Shown one piece after another: positions 28,103-37,098 of a DNA stretch of 64,000 nt. Every line of letters begins with the position of its first letter. The stretch's first letter is position 1. Source of the DNA: CAYWWM01 sp965198025 (GTDB lineage Bacteria; Acidobacteriota; Terriglobia; 2-12-FULL-54-10); the NCBI GenBank assembly GCA_965198025.1, contig OZ240237.1:2108001-2172000 (forward strand), written 5' to 3'. Both the position numbers and the translations under genes were made by a program. Under the pieces are notes generated by a model that saw only the letters and a program-made list of their open reading frames with translations, had not been told where the DNA came from and made no database searches.

Positions 28103-28762
28103 ATGATTTTCGAAACCAAACGGCATCCCCGCACGGCGTCCGCCGTGGAGCGTGCCATGCGCGAACTTTCGCAGGCCGATCCGGCGCTGGCAGCGCTGAT
28201 CCGGAGCGTAGGGCCGTGCGAGCTCGGGATGCGCCGGCGGGGCCGGTACTTCCCTGCCCTGGTGGAAGCAATCGTCTATCAGCAACTGACGGCCAAGGCC
28301 GCCGGCCGGATTCTTGCGCGGTTTCGAGCGCTCTATCCCGGAGGGGGCTTTCCGACGCCTGCGGTGGTTGCGGGCACATCGGCGCGGAAATTGCGGACAG
28401 CCGGTCTCTCCCCACAAAAGATTTCCTATCTTCACGCCCTGTCCCAGCGGCTTGCCGACGGCTCATTCCCTCTGCGGCGCATTTCCGCGATGGACGACGA
28501 GGAAGTAATCCGGCGGCTGACGGAGATCAAGGGCATCGGCCGCTGGACGGCGGAGATGTTCCTTATTTTTACGCTCGGCCGCCCGGATGTGTTCCCAGCG
28601 ACGGACCTCGGCATCCGCAAGGCCGTACAGAGACTCTATGCACAACCGGCGCTGCTTCCGCCGCGCGAACTGGCGCAACTGGCGGAGCGCTGGATGCCCT
28701 ATCGATCGGTCGCGGCATGGTACTTATGGGCGAGCGTTGACGGAAAGAATTCCGACCACTGA
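28103..28762 (+). CDS. DNA-3-methyladenine glycosylase II family (AlkA-like)
   Basis: 219 residues of the HhH-GPD superfamily. It has the helix-hairpin-helix LTEIKGIGRWTAEMFLIF and the catalytic aspartate in VFPATDLGIRKAVQRLY. Relatives excise alkylated purines in base excision repair. It lacks the N-terminal domain of E. coli AlkA, so it is the short form. The start at 28103 gives MIFETKRHPRTASAVERA; the frame stays open upstream but overlaps the neighbouring gene's control region. Confidence 0.88.
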   Translation: MIFETKRHPRTASAVERAMRELSQADPALAALIRSVGPCELGMRRRGRYFPALVEAIVYQQLTAKAAGRILARFRALYPGGGFPTPAVVAGTSARKLRTAGLSPQKISYLHALSQRLADGSFPLRRISAMDDEEVIRRLTEIKGIGRWTAEMFLIFTLGRPDVFPATDLGIRKAVQRLYAQPALLPPRELAQLAERWMPYRSVAAWYLWASVDGKNSDH

Positions 28763-28783
28763 GCTGGAAAGGGCCGGAGATCG

Positions 28784-30370
28784 CTAGCGTTTTGCCAGAA
28801 TTTCCCGATGGAGTTTGATTACTTCGTTGAGGATGGCGGGGGGGGGACGCACCGCGCCATCCCAGCCAAGTTCCGCAACCAGCTTCGAAACACCGGGGCC
28901 GGTGGGCTTCCAGCGGTTTCGGAAGAGCTCCGGGGCGATCCCGCTGTAGATGGCGACCGTCGGCACGCCCAGCGCCGCGGCAATGTGCTGTCCCGCCGAG
29001 TCGTAGCCCACGTACTCGTCGCATTCGGCCGTCAGAGCGCTGAACGCTCCGATTCCGCCATGCCATGTAATCAATCGAGCATGAAACGGTTTGGTTTCCA
29101 ACGGCGGCTGCAGGCCGTCCGGGACGAGTTCGAGCACCGGCAGACCTAGCAGCCTGGCATTCGCAGCCAACCGGCTCGCCCTTTCCGCCTCCTCCCCTCC
29201 CGCTCCTTTGTCGAGCAGCACCGTGCAACCGTCCTGCAGCACGGCTCGCAACAGATCTTGCTCGAACGGGTCCGGAAGGCGCTTCCTGGAATTCCCTCCC
29301 ACGCCGAAGCTCATTGCCACGAGGGGCTTCGTATCGACCTCACGAAGCCGATGGCCCAGATCCCGGGCAAAGGACCGGTCGGGCTGCCGCAAGCTGACTG
29401 CTGGCAGAATCGGACCCCCTGCCCCGAATTGTTCGTTGAGCCAGCGCAGCGTGAGCTCACTGAGGCTGGCGGAACTGCCCGCACCGTAGCGGCGGCTCTC
29501 GAAGAAAAAGTAGCCAGAATCGTCTGCCAGCGCCGGCAGCAGCCCGAGCTGCAACAGCCGCGAGTCGGGATCGAGCAGCACGACCTGGTCTGCCGGCACA
29601 CCCTTGATTTCGTCCTCAACCGCCGCGAGGAGCGGAAGCCAGTTGTGCAATCGGTTCAGCAGTCCCCCGGCAGTTTCATAACGCACTTCACGGATCCGCA
29701 GGCTCGGATCGCCGCCGAACAATTCGCCGAGCTTCGCCGATCCCAGCAGCACGCGCTCCGCCTGGGGAAACACTTGCTGCGCTTTCTGCAGCGCCACGCT
29801 TGAAATCGCGACGTCAGCCCCCAGCGTGACACGCGAGAGCACCAGGACTTTTCGTACCTTCGTTTGCGCTTCGGGATCGAGCAGCGGCCTACGCCGCCGC
29901 ATGCGGGCCTTGCGGTCAAGCAGGTTGCGCTCGGTGGCAAGGCCGAACCGCCGCAGCGCCTTATCGAGATCAGCCGCAGCAGGCAGATGGCGGCATGTCT
30001 CGATCATCTGTGCGAAGGCGCGGTCGTAGAGGTCACCGTACGCGGGGTCGAACGAGTCGCTCAAACGCTCGACCAGAAACGGAAACGTGGCTTGCTGGCC
30101 GGGCTGCGAGAGGCAGGGTTCTTCGAGCATTGCGATTTCCGCCAGCAATGTGATTGCGTCGCTGAGATATCCCCCCTGCTCACTGTAGCGGCGCAGGAAT
30201 TCCGTTGCGGCTTCCGCGGCGAACTGTTCGGTTACTTCCGTACAGAGCGCTCCGCGCGAGCGCAGTTCACGAAACTCCGTGAGTCGCGCCGCCATGTCCC
30301 GTGCAGTGAAAGCATGGCTGGAAGCGGGTGTTTGGGAATCCGATTTGGGCATTTGGGTCATTTGGGGCAT
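28784..30370 (-). CDS. GT9-like glycosyltransferase (ADP-heptose:LPS heptosyltransferase family)
   Basis: 528 residues, longer than the 350 of typical GT9 enzymes because of an N-terminal helical region of about 170 residues. The C-terminal half shows the GT-B pattern: VLVLSRVTLGADVAISSVAL, MSFGVGGNSRKRL at the nucleotide-sugar site, and CDEYVGYDSAGQHIAAALGV with VAIYSG. The family transfers heptose to lipopolysaccharide core; the precise sugar is uncertain. It follows cca by 20 bp and may be the last gene of the dinB-cca unit. Confidence 0.7.
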   Translation of the reverse strand: MPQMTQMPKSDSQTPASSHAFTARDMAARLTEFRELRSRGALCTEVTEQFAAEAATEFLRRYSEQGGYLSDAITLLAEIAMLEEPCLSQPGQQATFPFLVERLSDSFDPAYGDLYDRAFAQMIETCRHLPAAADLDKALRRFGLATERNLLDRKARMRRRRPLLDPEAQTKVRKVLVLSRVTLGADVAISSVALQKAQQVFPQAERVLLGSAKLGELFGGDPSLRIREVRYETAGGLLNRLHNWLPLLAAVEDEIKGVPADQVVLLDPDSRLLQLGLLPALADDSGYFFFESRRYGAGSSASLSELTLRWLNEQFGAGGPILPAVSLRQPDRSFARDLGHRLREVDTKPLVAMSFGVGGNSRKRLPDPFEQDLLRAVLQDGCTVLLDKGAGGEEAERASRLAANARLLGLPVLELVPDGLQPPLETKPFHARLITWHGGIGAFSALTAECDEYVGYDSAGQHIAAALGVPTVAIYSGIAPELFRNRWKPTGPGVSKLVAELGWDGAVRPPPAILNEVIKLHREILAKR

Positions 30371-30390
30371 GGGACTTGTGCGTCAAATCG

Positions 30391-31761
30391 TCAGGCGTAC
30401 CGTTCCCGAACGAATTGAATCGCCTCTTCGCGCGAGGTCAATTGCCCTTCGAGCTGGGCGTCCTCGACGGCGCAAAGAATTTCCTTGAACCGCGGGCCGG
30501 GCTTGTATCCCATCTCGATCAGGTCGTGGCCGTTGACGAGCGGCGCGGGCCGGATGGACTCAACCGGAAGCGCCGCGAGTTTCGACCGCACGAATTCGTA
30601 GTTGTCGAGATTGCGGTGGCTCGACAGACAGTCCAGGCGGTGCAGCTCCAGGTGCTCATCGAATTTCTCCAGGCGCAAGAAACGCTTCAAGGTGCTGGCG
30701 CGCATCTGCGGCGCGTCGCGGAAGCGCAGATGGTGCTCGACGAGCGCCACGACTTGCGCGACCTGGCCGTGAGAAAGCCGCAGGCGATTGCAAGTTTCGC
30801 GCGCCATCACCATGCCGACGGAGACATGGTTGTCGAAGCGGATGCGATCCGGAGCGACGCGGAACGTGGGTGGCTTGCCCACATCGTGCAGCAGCACGCC
30901 CAGGGCCAGCGTCGGCGAGCAGCCCGCCGGGAGCGCTTCGAGCATCAACAGCGTGTGGGTCCAGACGTCACCTTCCGGATGGTACTGTGGCGGCTGCTCG
31001 ACGCCCTTCATCTTCATGATTTCCGGCAAGACTTGCTCCAGCAGGCCACTTGAATCGAGCAGCTCGAAGCCGCAGCGCGCGCGGCCGCATGTGAGGATGC
31101 GCAACAACTCGTCCCGCACGCGCTCGTAGCTGACCGTCGTGATCTTGCCGCTGCGCCCGCGGATGGCCGCAAAAGTCTGCGGCTCGATCTCGCAGCCAAG
31201 CGACGCTGCGAAGCGCACGGCGCGCAGCATGCGCAGGCGGTCTTCCTCAAAGCGCCGCTCCGGGTCACCGATCGCGCGAACGACGCCGGCCTCGAGGTCT
31301 TTCCGCCCTTCCACAAAGTCAATCACCTGGCCGGTGCGGGGATCGAACAGCAGCCCGTTGATCGTGAAGTCGCGGCGCAGTACGTCCTCGCGCGGGTCGG
31401 CCGAATAGCTGACATCGTCCGGACGCCGGCCGTCGGTGTAGAGGCCGTCGTTGCGGAACGTTGCGACCTCTACACGCTGCTCGGCGTCGAGCACGCCTAC
31501 CACGCCGAACTGCGCGCCGACCGCCAGGGCACCGGGAAACAGATCCAGCACCTGCTCGGGACGGGCGTCGGTGGCGACGTCATAGTCCTTCGGCTCGACG
31601 CCGCGCAGCAGATCCCGCACGCAGCCGCCGACGAAGTACGCCTGAAAGCCATGCGCATGAAGCGCGCCGGCCACGCGCTCGGCTGCTTGCCGCGCCGGAG
31701 AAGGACTTGGCGCGCCGTCCGGCAGATCGTGCGAATTGGTTCGTTCCGCGGACCAAGTCAT
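30391..31761 (-). CDS. cca: tRNA nucleotidyltransferase / poly(A) polymerase family with HD domain
   Basis: 456-residue class II nucleotidyltransferase. The N-terminal head has FVGGCVRDLLRG and KDYDVATDA (the DxD metal site), followed by RRDFTINGLLFD and the RRFEEDRLRMLRAVRFAASL neck. A C-terminal HD domain has LGVLLHDVGKPPTF. Such proteins add or repair the CCA end of tRNA; some clades make only part of CCA or poly(A), which sequence alone does not settle. The ATG overlaps the dinB stop by 4 bp. Confidence 0.85.
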   Translation of the reverse strand: MTWSAERTNSHDLPDGAPSPSPARQAAERVAGALHAHGFQAYFVGGCVRDLLRGVEPKDYDVATDARPEQVLDLFPGALAVGAQFGVVGVLDAEQRVEVATFRNDGLYTDGRRPDDVSYSADPREDVLRRDFTINGLLFDPRTGQVIDFVEGRKDLEAGVVRAIGDPERRFEEDRLRMLRAVRFAASLGCEIEPQTFAAIRGRSGKITTVSYERVRDELLRILTCGRARCGFELLDSSGLLEQVLPEIMKMKGVEQPPQYHPEGDVWTHTLLMLEALPAGCSPTLALGVLLHDVGKPPTFRVAPDRIRFDNHVSVGMVMARETCNRLRLSHGQVAQVVALVEHHLRFRDAPQMRASTLKRFLRLEKFDEHLELHRLDCLSSHRNLDNYEFVRSKLAALPVESIRPAPLVNGHDLIEMGYKPGPRFKEILCAVEDAQLEGQLTSREEAIQFVRERYA

Positions 31762-32978
31762 GAAGACGTTTTCTTCTCGGTTCCTCCGACTTTTTCGGCC
31801 GGCTCCGTGAGCGCGGAGGCCAACTGGACGCTCTCAAACCCGTAGCGGTTGCGCAGGCGGTCAGCGGCCGCGAGGGCGCGGCTCCACTTCTGGCGGTGCG
31901 AAGCTTCAAGAAGATTCGCCTGCCCTCCAACGGAGGCGAGGCCGCTGGCCTGAACGCCCAGCAGACGCACCGATCGGCGGCGGTTCCAATGACGGCGGAG
32001 CAGGCACCGGGACGTGTCGAGGACTACTCCATCCAGCTGCGTGGACTCGGACAATGTCGCCGCGCGGGTAATGGTCTGAAAGTTGCCGTAGCGCAGCTTC
32101 AGTGTGATCGTCCGGGCATGCCAGCCGTGATCGCGCAGACGGGCCGCAACGCGTTGGGATAGATCGGCGAGAACGGTCTCGAGAACCGCCGCGTCGGCGA
32201 TGTCGTCTGCAAACGTCTCTTCATGACCGATGCTCTTGGCGTCCTCCCGTCTCCAATCGTGATCGTCCGAAGGTGCATCCTCACCATCCTGGCCGCGCGC
32301 GAATGCGAACAACGCCGGACCGTATTGACCCAGACGGGACTGCAACAACTCCGGGCTGGAGCGCGCCACGTCGCCGATGGTCTGAATTCCCATCTCGCGC
32401 AGGACCGTCTGCGTGACCTTGCCGACTCCGGGAATCTTGCCGACAGGGAGCGGCGCGAGGAAAGCTGCCTCCATGCCGGGTATGATCCAGAGAATGCCGT
32501 TTGGCTTCGCCTGGTCGGAGGCGATCTTCGAAACGCGCCGGCGGCGAGAAATCCCGATGGAGCAAGGCAACTGCGTGTGGCGCTTCACTTCCTCGTGCAG
32601 GCGATGGGCAGCCTGGACCGGCGGGCCCCAAAGGCGCTCGGTTCCGGTCAGGTTCAAGTAGGCTTCGTCAACAGAGACCATTTCGACCTGCGGCGAGAAC
32701 TCGGAAAAGATCTCCCGAATGCGGTGCGAGGCGGCGCTGTAGCGCTCGCGGCGCGGCGGCAGAAAGACCGCATGGGGACAAAGCTGCGCCGCCGTCCGTG
32801 TCGGCATGGCCGAGTGGACGCCGTAGCGGCGAGCCTCATACGAAGCCGCCGCGACCACGCCTCGCTGGTTCGGGTTTCCGCCGACGATCACAGCCTTGCC
32901 GCGCAACGAAGGATCGTAAAGCGTCTCCACCGAAACGAAGAAGGCGTCCATGTCGACGTGTAAGATGACGGGGTCCAT
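31758..32978 (-). CDS. dinB: DNA polymerase IV
   Basis: Y-family error-prone polymerase for translesion synthesis, 406 residues. Catalytic blocks are all present: ILHVDMDAFFVSVE, then YEARRYGVHSAMP, SVDEAYLNLTGTE and the helix-hairpin-helix IPGVGKVTQTVLREMG. The C-terminal little-finger domain ends with a Lys/Glu/Ser tail. No beta-clamp motif was checked in detail. It begins 3 bp after prmC and overlaps cca by 4 bp, so the three are translationally coupled. Confidence 0.93.
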   Translation of the reverse strand: MDPVILHVDMDAFFVSVETLYDPSLRGKAVIVGGNPNQRGVVAAASYEARRYGVHSAMPTRTAAQLCPHAVFLPPRRERYSAASHRIREIFSEFSPQVEMVSVDEAYLNLTGTERLWGPPVQAAHRLHEEVKRHTQLPCSIGISRRRRVSKIASDQAKPNGILWIIPGMEAAFLAPLPVGKIPGVGKVTQTVLREMGIQTIGDVARSSPELLQSRLGQYGPALFAFARGQDGEDAPSDDHDWRREDAKSIGHEETFADDIADAAVLETVLADLSQRVAARLRDHGWHARTITLKLRYGNFQTITRAATLSESTQLDGVVLDTSRCLLRRHWNRRRSVRLLGVQASGLASVGGQANLLEASHRQKWSRALAAADRLRNRYGFESVQLASALTEPAEKVGGTEKKTSS

Positions 32979-32981
32979 GGT

Positions 32982-33866
32982 CTATCTGCGTGCGCGGCAG
33001 GCGCTAACGACGCGGATGATGCCCGCAAGGTCACGCCACCATTCCATATTGTCCCACTGTTTCTCACCTTCCGGAGAGGAAAGCAGCGCGGCGACCATTT
33101 CTTGGGAATCGTGGCCGAGTTCGAGGACCAGAAATCCGCCGGGCAGGAGCGCGCGGGCGGCCTGGGGAATGAGGCGCGCGTACACGTCAGCTCCGGACTC
33201 GCCTGCGAAGAGCGCTTGGGAGGGCTCGTGATCGCGGACTTCGCGCATGAGCGTTGTCTGGTCGTCACGGGAAACATAGGGGGGATTGGAGACGACGATT
33301 TGGAAGGGAGGAAGATCATCTCCGGAGCAAACTGCGAGCAGGTCGGATTCCAAGAGAACGATTTGTTGCTGGACGCCGAGGCGGGCGGCGTTTTTGCGGG
33401 CTGTCTCGAGGGCTTGAGCGGACTGGTCCACGGCGTAGATGCGAGCATGGGGCAGCTCCTTAGCAAGAGCCACAGCAATGCAGCCGGAGCCTGTACCGAC
33501 ATCTGCGATGTTGAGCCTGGCATCATGAGGGAAATGCTTGCGGGCCAGAGCGGCGGCCGTTTCGACGACCAGTTCAGTTTCCGGGCGCGGGATCAGGACC
33601 GAGGGGTTGACGAGGAAGTCGAGGCCCCAGAACTCCTGACGGCCAGTGATGTACTGCGTGGGCTTTCCGTCAAGGCGCTCGCGCAAGTAGCGGCCATAGT
33701 GAATCCATTCGAGCTCGGTCAGCTCGCGCTCGCCGTGCGCGTAGAGATGGGGGCGGTCGCAATGCGCGGCGTGCATCAGCAGGACTTCGGCGGTGAGGCG
33801 CGGTGACGGGATGGCGCTTTTTTCGAGGAGGGTGACGGCCTGGGAGAGGGCAGTTTTCAGTTGCAT
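32982..33866 (-). CDS. prmC: Peptide chain release factor N5-glutamine methyltransferase
   Basis: 294 residues from the ATG giving MQLKTALSQAVTLLEKS; a longer frame to 33998 is Cys-rich and unsupported. It methylates the GGQ glutamine of release factors. The helical N-terminal domain leads to the SAM motif NIADVGTGSGCIAVALA and the substrate NPPY motif (VVSNPPYVSRDD). prfA lies on the same strand 1.9 kb upstream, separated by an LVIVD gene, and prfB is also in this window. Confidence 0.92.
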   Translation of the reverse strand: MQLKTALSQAVTLLEKSAIPSPRLTAEVLLMHAAHCDRPHLYAHGERELTELEWIHYGRYLRERLDGKPTQYITGRQEFWGLDFLVNPSVLIPRPETELVVETAAALARKHFPHDARLNIADVGTGSGCIAVALAKELPHARIYAVDQSAQALETARKNAARLGVQQQIVLLESDLLAVCSGDDLPPFQIVVSNPPYVSRDDQTTLMREVRDHEPSQALFAGESGADVYARLIPQAARALLPGGFLVLELGHDSQEMVAALLSSPEGEKQWDNMEWWRDLAGIIRVVSACRARR

Positions 33867-33892
33867 GGCAGGCACGGAGGAAGAAACACAAA

Positions 33893-33930
33893 GTGCAGGT
33901 CCCGAGTCGCAATGCTCCTCGGGAGGACAG
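33893..33930. repeat. Dispersed intergenic repeat, copy 3
   Basis: GTGCAGGTCCCGAGTCGCAA followed by TGCTCCTCGGGAGGACAG; a short copy with the CCCGAG/CTCGGG ends able to pair. It lies in the 198-bp gap between prmC and the LVIVD gene, next to a GGCACGAAAGCGTGCC hairpin (33953-33968) that has no T-run. Confidence 0.5.
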
Positions 33931-34064
33931 ACAATCGGATTCACAAGCCCATGGCACGAAAGCGTGCCGTGATTACACGCCGTGCACATCGAACACAAAC
34001 TCCCGGTCGCTGACGCTCCCGGCTCTGCTTGAAAGCCACTGCTCCCCTTCGGTCGCGGCTCGGA

Positions 34065-35618
34065 CTACGGGGCGTCGGTGTTGAGGCCTTCGGCGTTCCA
34101 GCGCTCGGGTTTCAGGGGGCCTAGGACAGGTTCGCCGAGGACGGGCGTCGAGAGTATATAGAGGCCGGTATCGGTCGCTGCATGGACAATGTTGCGGTCC
34201 CACTCGATGAGAGCGCCTTCGGCGCCGCGATGGGGACCGGCGGGAGGCACGATCCAGGCGACTTCCTCGGGGCGGAAGGGATTCGAGATGTCGAAGAGCC
34301 GGAAACCGGCATCGTAGAAAGCATAACCCATCAGGTCAATGCGCTGCTTGCCGGGAGCCTTGAATTCCTGCGGGGCATGGGTTCCGACACGGCCTCCGCG
34401 AAAACAGAAGTCGGTGTACGGGGCCTCGGCGGGCGGCTTCGGGATGGGGAACGCCGCGATCGTCATCGGGTAGCGCTCGTCGCGCATGTCCACGACCCAG
34501 GGAATCGAAAGCCCTTCCTGGCAGTCGGTGCGCGTAGTCTCGCCGCTGATGAAAGCGAGGCGGCGCTCCGGAATGGGATAGACCGTGTGAACCGGGAAAC
34601 CCCCGTCGAACGGGGGCGAGATGTCCACGGTGGAGACGAGCTTGGGCTGGCGGACGTCGGTCAAGTCCAGAGTCCTCATGCCGAGCGCAGAGAACGAGCA
34701 GTAGCCGCGGTTGCCGCCGTCCTCGATCCGCTCGGGGACGATGCAGGGGCCGTGGAAGTAAAGATACATATTTCTCCAGGAGGGTGACCACTCCTCGGAC
34801 GCCTGCTTGAGATAGCGTTCCGATTCGGGCCACTGCCGGAACTCTTCCTCTTCGCCCTTCATCTGGCCGGGCACCCACCAGCGGCCGACTTCCCTGGGGT
34901 TACGGATGTCGGAAAGATCGATGATCTGGAGGATGGGGTCGGTGGCCTCGAAAGGGGGCTGGCCGCGGGTGCCGGCAAGTTTGGAGGCAAGATAGGCATA
35001 GCGGCCTCCGTCGTAGTAATTGCCGTCGTAGCGGCTACCGAAACTGCCCGGGCCGGTCGAGAAGTGAGACAGCTCGACCAGGTTGGCAGGGTCGGAGGCA
35101 TCCCAAAACGTGACTCCGACCTTGGTGCCCGGCGGCGGGGTGGTCTGAAACGGTTCGCGGCCCTGCACAACGTCGAGGTCAACCCCACAGCATTGATGCG
35201 CCTGGATCAGAATCCACTTTCCCAAAGACTGGTTATACGCAATCTCAACGCCAGCTGCGGGGGCGTTGCGGTTGACGACAATGGGCTCTTCCGGGTTGGT
35301 GACGTCAACGGCCATCCCGCCACCGAAGATGTAGCGCTTGCCGTCGACCGTCATCATCCCGACATTGCGGAACTGGCCAGGCACGTGGCCGAGCAATTCC
35401 ATATTGTGGATATACGTCTTGGGGTCGGCATAGAGGCGCGGAATCTCATCGGTTTCGTTGTAGATGCGCTGGGCGTCATCCGGAGAGACATAGATCCCGC
35501 GACGGTCGCCGCCATGGGGCTGGCCCTCGAGCGGATAACTGGTCTGCGCGGTCAGCCATTGCACACAGAACAGGAATATCGGGAGAAGCGCTGCACGAGT
35601 GACAATATGCGATTTCAT
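34065..35618 (-). CDS. Secreted LVIVD-repeat beta-propeller-like protein
   Basis: 517 residues with a signal peptide ending LTAQTS. Several repeats of the LVIVD type can be seen: MAVDVTNPEEPIVVN, LQIIDLSDIRNPREVG, MRTLDLTDVRQPKLVST and FRLFDISNPFRPEEVAW. Between them are Cys pairs (HQCCGVDLD, RTDCQE, DFCFRG) that could form disulphides. Such proteins are assumed to be periplasmic or surface propellers of unknown ligand. A GAGGTGCC site precedes the ATG. It interrupts the usual prfA-prmC neighbourhood. Confidence 0.75.
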   Translation of the reverse strand: MKSHIVTRAALLPIFLFCVQWLTAQTSYPLEGQPHGGDRRGIYVSPDDAQRIYNETDEIPRLYADPKTYIHNMELLGHVPGQFRNVGMMTVDGKRYIFGGGMAVDVTNPEEPIVVNRNAPAAGVEIAYNQSLGKWILIQAHQCCGVDLDVVQGREPFQTTPPPGTKVGVTFWDASDPANLVELSHFSTGPGSFGSRYDGNYYDGGRYAYLASKLAGTRGQPPFEATDPILQIIDLSDIRNPREVGRWWVPGQMKGEEEEFRQWPESERYLKQASEEWSPSWRNMYLYFHGPCIVPERIEDGGNRGYCSFSALGMRTLDLTDVRQPKLVSTVDISPPFDGGFPVHTVYPIPERRLAFISGETTRTDCQEGLSIPWVVDMRDERYPMTIAAFPIPKPPAEAPYTDFCFRGGRVGTHAPQEFKAPGKQRIDLMGYAFYDAGFRLFDISNPFRPEEVAWIVPPAGPHRGAEGALIEWDRNIVHAATDTGLYILSTPVLGEPVLGPLKPERWNAEGLNTDAP

Positions 35619-35652
35619 TTGCCGGCACCTCGATCGGTTTCGTAAAAGTATG

Positions 35653-35692
35653 AAGAGCAGATCCCTCGTCGCTAGGCTCCTCGGGATGACAG
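35653..35692 (+). repeat. Dispersed intergenic repeat, copy 4
   Basis: GAAGAGCAGATCCCTCGTCG then CTAGGCTCCTCGGGATGACA: the cleanest copy, with CCCTCG and CTCGGG arms. It lies in the gap between prfA and the LVIVD gene. Confidence 0.65.
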
Positions 35693-35753
35693 CCCCGGCG
35701 CGTGCTCCGGGGTAGTATAACGCGGGCCGACAGAGGATTCCGGTGAAAACGGA

Positions 35754-36836
35754 TCAGGCGGTGATGAGCTCCCGCTTGAGGCTCTCGGCCTGGAAGTGCG
35801 TGGCCAGTGCTTCGACAAGCGGGTCGAGGCGGCCGTCCAAGAGCGCAGGGAGCTGGTGAAGCGTGAGTCCGATGCGGTGGTCTGTGAGACGGTCCTGCGG
35901 AAAATTGTAGGTGCGAATCTTCTCGCTGCGCTCGCCGGTGCCGACCATCGAGCGGCGTTCCTGGGCGACGGCCTGGCGCTGCTTTTCCTGCTCAGCCTCG
36001 AGCAGCCGGCTGCGCAGCACCTTGAGCGCCTTGGCCTTGTTCTTGATCTGCGACTTCTCATCCTGACAGGAAACCACGAAGCCAGTCGGCAGATGTGTGA
36101 TGCGGACGGCGGAATAGGTGGTGTTGACGGACTGGCCGCCGGGACCCGACGAGCAGAACGTGTCGATGCGGATTTCCTTGGGATCAATCACGACGTCTAC
36201 ATCGTCGGCCTCGGGGAGCACGGCGACCGTGACGGTCGAGGTGTGGATGCGGCCCTGCGCCTCAGTTTGCGGGACGCGCTGCACGCGGTGCACGCCGCTC
36301 TCGAACTTGAGCTTGCTGTACACGCGGTAGCCTTCGATCAACGCAATCACTTCCTTGAAGCCGCCGACGCCGGAGTCGCTCTTCGATAGAACATCCAGGC
36401 GCCAGCGGAGCGATTCGGCATATTTGGCGTACATACGGAACAACTCCTGGGCGAACAGCGACGCTTCGTCACCGCCGGTTCCGGCGCGGATTTCGAGGAC
36501 AACGTTCTTCTCGTCGTTGGGGTCCTTCGGGAGCAACAGGATCTTCAGGTCACTTTTGGCCTGTTCGCGCTGGCGCGCCAGGGAGGCAAGTTCCTCCTGG
36601 GCAAGAGCGCGCATCTCGGGCTCCGAGTCGTTCAGCATCGCCTGTGTGTCGGCGATGGACTCTTCCAGTTCCTTCCACTGGCGGTGCTTCTCGACGATGG
36701 GCTGCAGCTCGCGGTGAGCCTTTGCCGTCTTCTGATAAAGCGCCGTGTCAGCAATGGTTTCCGGCTGCCCCAACTGCTCGTTCAGCACGTGGTAGCGGGC
36801 CTCGATTTCTTCGAGTTTTCGGAACAGGTTTGGCAT
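35754..36836 (-). CDS. prfA: Peptide chain release factor 1
   Basis: 360 residues, the normal length of RF1, which ends translation at UAA and UAG. The catalytic GGQ is in GPGGQSVNTTYSAVRITHLP and the helical N-terminal domain starts RKLEEIEARYHVLNEQL. Unlike prfB in this window it needs no frameshift. The GGQ glutamine is the substrate of the PrmC encoded downstream. Identity is secure. Confidence 0.95.
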   Translation of the reverse strand: MPNLFRKLEEIEARYHVLNEQLGQPETIADTALYQKTAKAHRELQPIVEKHRQWKELEESIADTQAMLNDSEPEMRALAQEELASLARQREQAKSDLKILLLPKDPNDEKNVVLEIRAGTGGDEASLFAQELFRMYAKYAESLRWRLDVLSKSDSGVGGFKEVIALIEGYRVYSKLKFESGVHRVQRVPQTEAQGRIHTSTVTVAVLPEADDVDVVIDPKEIRIDTFCSSGPGGQSVNTTYSAVRITHLPTGFVVSCQDEKSQIKNKAKALKVLRSRLLEAEQEKQRQAVAQERRSMVGTGERSEKIRTYNFPQDRLTDHRIGLTLHQLPALLDGRLDPLVEALATHFQAESLKRELITA

Positions 36837-37098
36837 CGCAGACTCCCCTGGGACCCCCAGGGTCTCTCGATTTCACGATACGAGGAAAGCAACCGGAAGT
36901 CAATTCGAGGCACACCGGACTGTGATCAGGAACCGGGGATTCGACGCGGCTCGCGAAATCCTGTGCAACTTGCCTGTTGCGTTACTGCCGGCGTCGCTTC
37001 TATCGCAGCCGGAAATTCGTCATCTTTGGACACAAGGCATACAGGGCCGTTGCAATCCGGCGGAAATGAAGACTTTCCGCTTAGCCGATTCCGACTGC